64,000 bases of DNA from Calothrix sp. NIES-4105 (lineage in GTDB: Bacteria; Cyanobacteriota; Cyanobacteriia; Cyanobacteriales; Nostocaceae), in contig NZ_AP018290.1 in assembly GCF_002368415.1 (NCBI RefSeq), positions 4,601,614-4,665,613 of the forward strand. Direction: 5' to 3'. A model generated the notes under the pieces. The model was not told the DNA's origin. It did no database searches and was given only the letters and a program-made list of their open reading frames with translations. Numbering within the stretch: the first letter of the stretch is position 1; each line of letters starts with the position of its first letter. The position numbers and the translations under genes were made by a program. This document shows positions 61,971-64,000 of this stretch, one piece after another.

Positions 61971-63149
61971 ATGAATTTTATGTTTCTCCAATCTATTCAA
62001 CTTCGAGCATTTCGTAATTATCGGGAGCAGTACGTTGAATTCACTGCTCCTAAAACTATTTTGTTAGGTAATAATGCTCAGGGCAAATCAAATTTGTTGG
62101 AGGCAGTAGAATTACTTGCGACTTTACGAAGCCATCGAATGGCGCGCGATAAGGAATTAGTTTGTGATGGTGAGGAAATTGCTCAAATTAAAGCTTGTTT
62201 GAAGCGGCAGACAGGTATTAGTGACTTAACATTAACCTTACGTCGTAATGGGCGCCGTACTGTAAACTTGAACGGAGAAAATCTTAGGCGCCAAACCGAT
62301 TTTCTTGGTGTTCTTAACGCTGTAGAATTTTCGAGCTTAGATTTAGAACTAGTTCGCGGTGGTCCTGAAGGTCGGCGCCACTGGCTTGATACATTACTAG
62401 TACAGCTTGAACCAGTTTACGCCTATATATTGCAGCAATATAACCAAGTCCTACGTCAACGTAACGCTTTTCTAAAAAACATTGCCACTACTACCCGTAC
62501 AGACACTACTCAACTCAGCACGACTCACGACTCACGACTCACGACTCACTCAGAACAACTGAGCGTTTGGGATGCACAACTTGTTACAACTGGGACAAGG
62601 GTAATTAGAAGACGCTCTAGAGCTATACAACGTTTGGCGCCTATCGCTGCCAAATGGCACGCTAGTATTAGTGGTAGTACAGAAGCTCTTGAAATTAAAT
62701 ATGCTCCAAATGTAGAAACTGCTGAAAATGAACCTGAACAAGTCCATCAGGCTTTTTTAAATAAAATACAACAGCGTGTTATACCAGAACTACGGCAAGC
62801 AACTACCCTTGTCGGGCCTCATCGTGACGAAGTAGAATTGACAATTAATCAAACACCTGCTCGTCAGTATGGTTCGCAAGGTCAACAGCGAACGCTGGTT
62901 TTAGCGCTAAAGTTAGCAGAGTTACAATTAATCGAAGAAGTAGTTGGGGAACCACCTTTACTGCTACTTGATGATGTATTAGCGGAACTCGATCCGTCGA
63001 GGCAAAATCAATTGCTTGACGCGATTCAAGACCGTTTTCAAACTCTAATTACTACTACTCATTTAGGGTCTTTTGATTCGCAGTGGTTGAATTCATCACA
63101 GATTCTTTCAGTTCAAAGCGGAAAAATTTATACCCAATCTTCAATATAA
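61971..63149 (+). CDS. recF: DNA replication/repair protein RecF
   Basis: 392 residues. Walker A GNNAQGKSNLLEAVELL at about residue 34; ABC-type signature TLVLALKLAELQLIEE region with QYGSQGQQRT; Walker B LLLLDDVLAELDPSRQ; NALARGGPEGRRHWLD-like LVRGGPEGRRHWLDTLLVQL is conserved. RecF binds gapped DNA with RecR to load RecA. Residues about 167-200 contain a repeat-derived Thr/Ser-rich insert (see 62514-62552), making it a little longer than usual. Start ATG 61971; ATG 61980 is also possible. Confidence 0.95.
   Translation: MNFMFLQSIQLRAFRNYREQYVEFTAPKTILLGNNAQGKSNLLEAVELLATLRSHRMARDKELVCDGEEIAQIKACLKRQTGISDLTLTLRRNGRRTVNLNGENLRRQTDFLGVLNAVEFSSLDLELVRGGPEGRRHWLDTLLVQLEPVYAYILQQYNQVLRQRNAFLKNIATTTRTDTTQLSTTHDSRLTTHSEQLSVWDAQLVTTGTRVIRRRSRAIQRLAPIAAKWHASISGSTEALEIKYAPNVETAENEPEQVHQAFLNKIQQRVIPELRQATTLVGPHRDEVELTINQTPARQYGSQGQQRTLVLALKLAELQLIEEVVGEPPLLLLDDVLAELDPSRQNQLLDAIQDRFQTLITTTHLGSFDSQWLNSSQILSVQSGKIYTQSSI
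62514..62552. repeat. ACGACTC heptamer array inside recF
   Basis: ACTCAGC then four units ACGACTC then ACTCAGA. It encodes LSTTHDSRLTTHSEQ within RecF, in a surface-loop position where other RecF proteins vary. Confidence 0.9.
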
Positions 63150-63301
63150 ACATTGATTGATTTGATATAAATAATAATATCAATAAAACTGCATATAATA
63201 AATAACTTTATAGTAAATAATACTTATATAGCCTAAATCACCGTTCAATAATCCTCTTGCATAAATTATCACGCATACTACTACACACGGTAAAATCAAA
63301 G

Positions 63302-63733
63302 ATGCAAAACAGCAAAAATGTACTAAACAGTAATGAAATCGAATTGCTAGGAGCTTCGCTGCATAAAATTGAACAGAAACTTATTAAAAAAACAAATCAA
63401 GACGGTACGCAGCGAATTTGGTATCAAGGAGAGGAACCTTACTTTGATATATTTTTTGATCTTCTTGATTCAGAGATAATATGGTTTCAATTTACACTGC
63501 GTGCTAAGTCACTTTCTTGGGATAATAAAAGGCGAGAGTTACAAACAGGTGTAACCAACGAGTTAAAAGTGGATGATGTTAGCTTTTATGCGGCAACAAA
63601 AACAATTGAAGCAGATGAAAAAACAGATCAGAATTTTTTAGAGTTAGTCAAAGCCATTCTACAAACTCGTTGTGAAGAAGAGATATTTAAGAAAGCACTT
63701 TTACTATTTGATGAAGCGACGAGCAGTAATTAG
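63302..63733 (+). CDS. Hypothetical protein (143 aa)
   Basis: Start set at ATG 63302; the frame extends to a TTG at 63257 that would add only a basic leader. 143 residues, mixed alpha/beta, with LLGASLHKIEQKLIKKTNQD, IWYQGEEPYFDIFFDLLDSE, IIWFQFTLRAKSLSWDNKRR. I do not recognise a family. No signal or membrane segment. Lies between recF and the PEP-synthase-like gene, all on one strand. Confidence 0.7.
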   Translation: MQNSKNVLNSNEIELLGASLHKIEQKLIKKTNQDGTQRIWYQGEEPYFDIFFDLLDSEIIWFQFTLRAKSLSWDNKRRELQTGVTNELKVDDVSFYAATKTIEADEKTDQNFLELVKAILQTRCEEEIFKKALLLFDEATSSN

Positions 63734-63819
63734 GGTTTTTCAAAAGTACGAGAAACCTCTTTTAATTGATTAATGTAATTGTAAGGTTATAAATGCAAAC
63801 AAACAAACAAAATACTTGA

Positions 63820-64000
63820 GTGGAAAGACTTTATTGGCTTAATCAAATCAAACACCAAGACCAGAGTCAAGTTGGTGATAAAGCATTTAACTTGAGTCGC
63901 TTGCTGCAACATGGTTACCCAGTGGCGCCTGGTTTCGTTATTTCTGCGGATGTAACACGTGATTTTCTCTTAAATCTTAATACGGAAACTCTAATCACCG
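63820..64000 (+). CDS. PEP synthase / PPDK N-terminal domain protein (3' end outside window)
   Basis: From GTG 63820 the frame stays open to the end of the window: YWLNQIKHQDQSQVGDKAFN, LSRLLQHGYPVAPGFVISAD, VTRDFLLN. GDKAxNLxxLxxxGxPVPPGFVIxAD is the start of the PPDK-N/PEP-synthase ATP-grasp domain. The gene runs past the window so length, histidine and PEP domains cannot be judged; cyanobacteria also hold shorter pyruvate-phosphate-dikinase-like proteins. No strong ribosome site precedes the GTG. Confidence 0.82.
   Translation, partial: MERLYWLNQIKHQDQSQVGDKAFNLSRLLQHGYPVAPGFVISADVTRDFLLNLNTETLIT

Noticed and set aside
1-64000. tRNA or rRNA genes
   Set aside because: I looked for T-arm-like GTTCGAATC segments with acceptor pairing and found none that fold convincingly.

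Overview
The window looks like chromosomal DNA of a filamentous, probably heterocyst-forming cyanobacterium of the Nostocales (Calothrix/Rivularia/Scytonema-like). The grounds are the many cyanobacterium-restricted families (DUF2887, DUF3386, cyAbrB, DUF1049/LapA, a candidate small thylakoid protein), a cyanobacteriochrome-type GAF domain, multi-domain hybrid histidine kinases, short heptanucleotide tandem repeats and moderate to low GC. The usual cyanobacterial HIP1 octamer (GCGATCGC) was not seen. Instead the palindrome GGCGCC occurs about 80 times by eye and GCGCGC/CGCGCG words are also very common.

Layout. 0-10 kb: end of an Rpn/DUF2887 nuclease-like gene, an exo/endonuclease/phosphatase membrane protein, DUF3386, a GAF-LuxR regulator, a TIR-TM-TPR protein, RlpA, a large-subunit catalase and a second Rpn-like protein. 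10-20 kb: a membrane protein of unknown role, a GT39-type glycosyltransferase, a small zinc-ribbon membrane protein, a ClC channel/antiporter with CBS domains, a cyAbrB regulator and a co-oriented trio Rrf2 / cbiB / pyrR. A 55-codon single-helix protein follows, too short for normal ORF calling. 20-29.4 kb: a minus-strand signalling block of two paralogous hybrid kinases, a stand-alone response regulator and a kinase whose second GAF has both cysteines of a DXCF cyanobacteriochrome.

29.9-34.4 kb: moaE, then six consecutive minus-strand genes (PD-(D/E)XK nuclease, coiled-coil protein, TnpB-related RuvC nuclease, HTH protein, two ribbon-helix-helix proteins). A second copy of the moaE 3' end follows them. 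The two copies form a 27-bp direct repeat (25/27) that encodes the same nine residues with only synonymous changes, so this block is the best candidate for an undescribed mobile or defence cassette. 34.4-45 kb: a TrmH/SpoU methyltransferase, a dCache-GGDEF-EAL protein, a yybP-ykoY (Mn2+) riboswitch with a visible ribosome-site switch ahead of a TMEM165/GDT1 transporter, a TPR protein, an unknown protein with a basic tail, a HcyBio/DUF39 protein, a pentapeptide protein and an orphan AbiEii-like protein.

45-64 kb: RND efflux permease and adaptor separated by a 7-bp repeat tract, an HD phosphohydrolase, an oligopeptide-type ABC permease, LapA/DUF1049, a Cas4-like Fe-S nuclease, a propeller-transglutaminase protein, a Ca2+-type P-ATPase (PacL-like), recF with repeat-derived coding sequence, a small unknown protein and the first 60 codons of a PEP-synthase-like gene.

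Intergenic DNA is rich in structured repeats: six copies of an inverted repeat with ends GGTGCGTGA/TCACGCACC whose inner stems covary, four copies of a near-perfect GTAGAGACG palindrome, heptamer arrays and a GC-rich foldback element. Several of these reach into coding sequence and write stop codons, protein tails or loops. No tRNA, rRNA or CRISPR array was seen.
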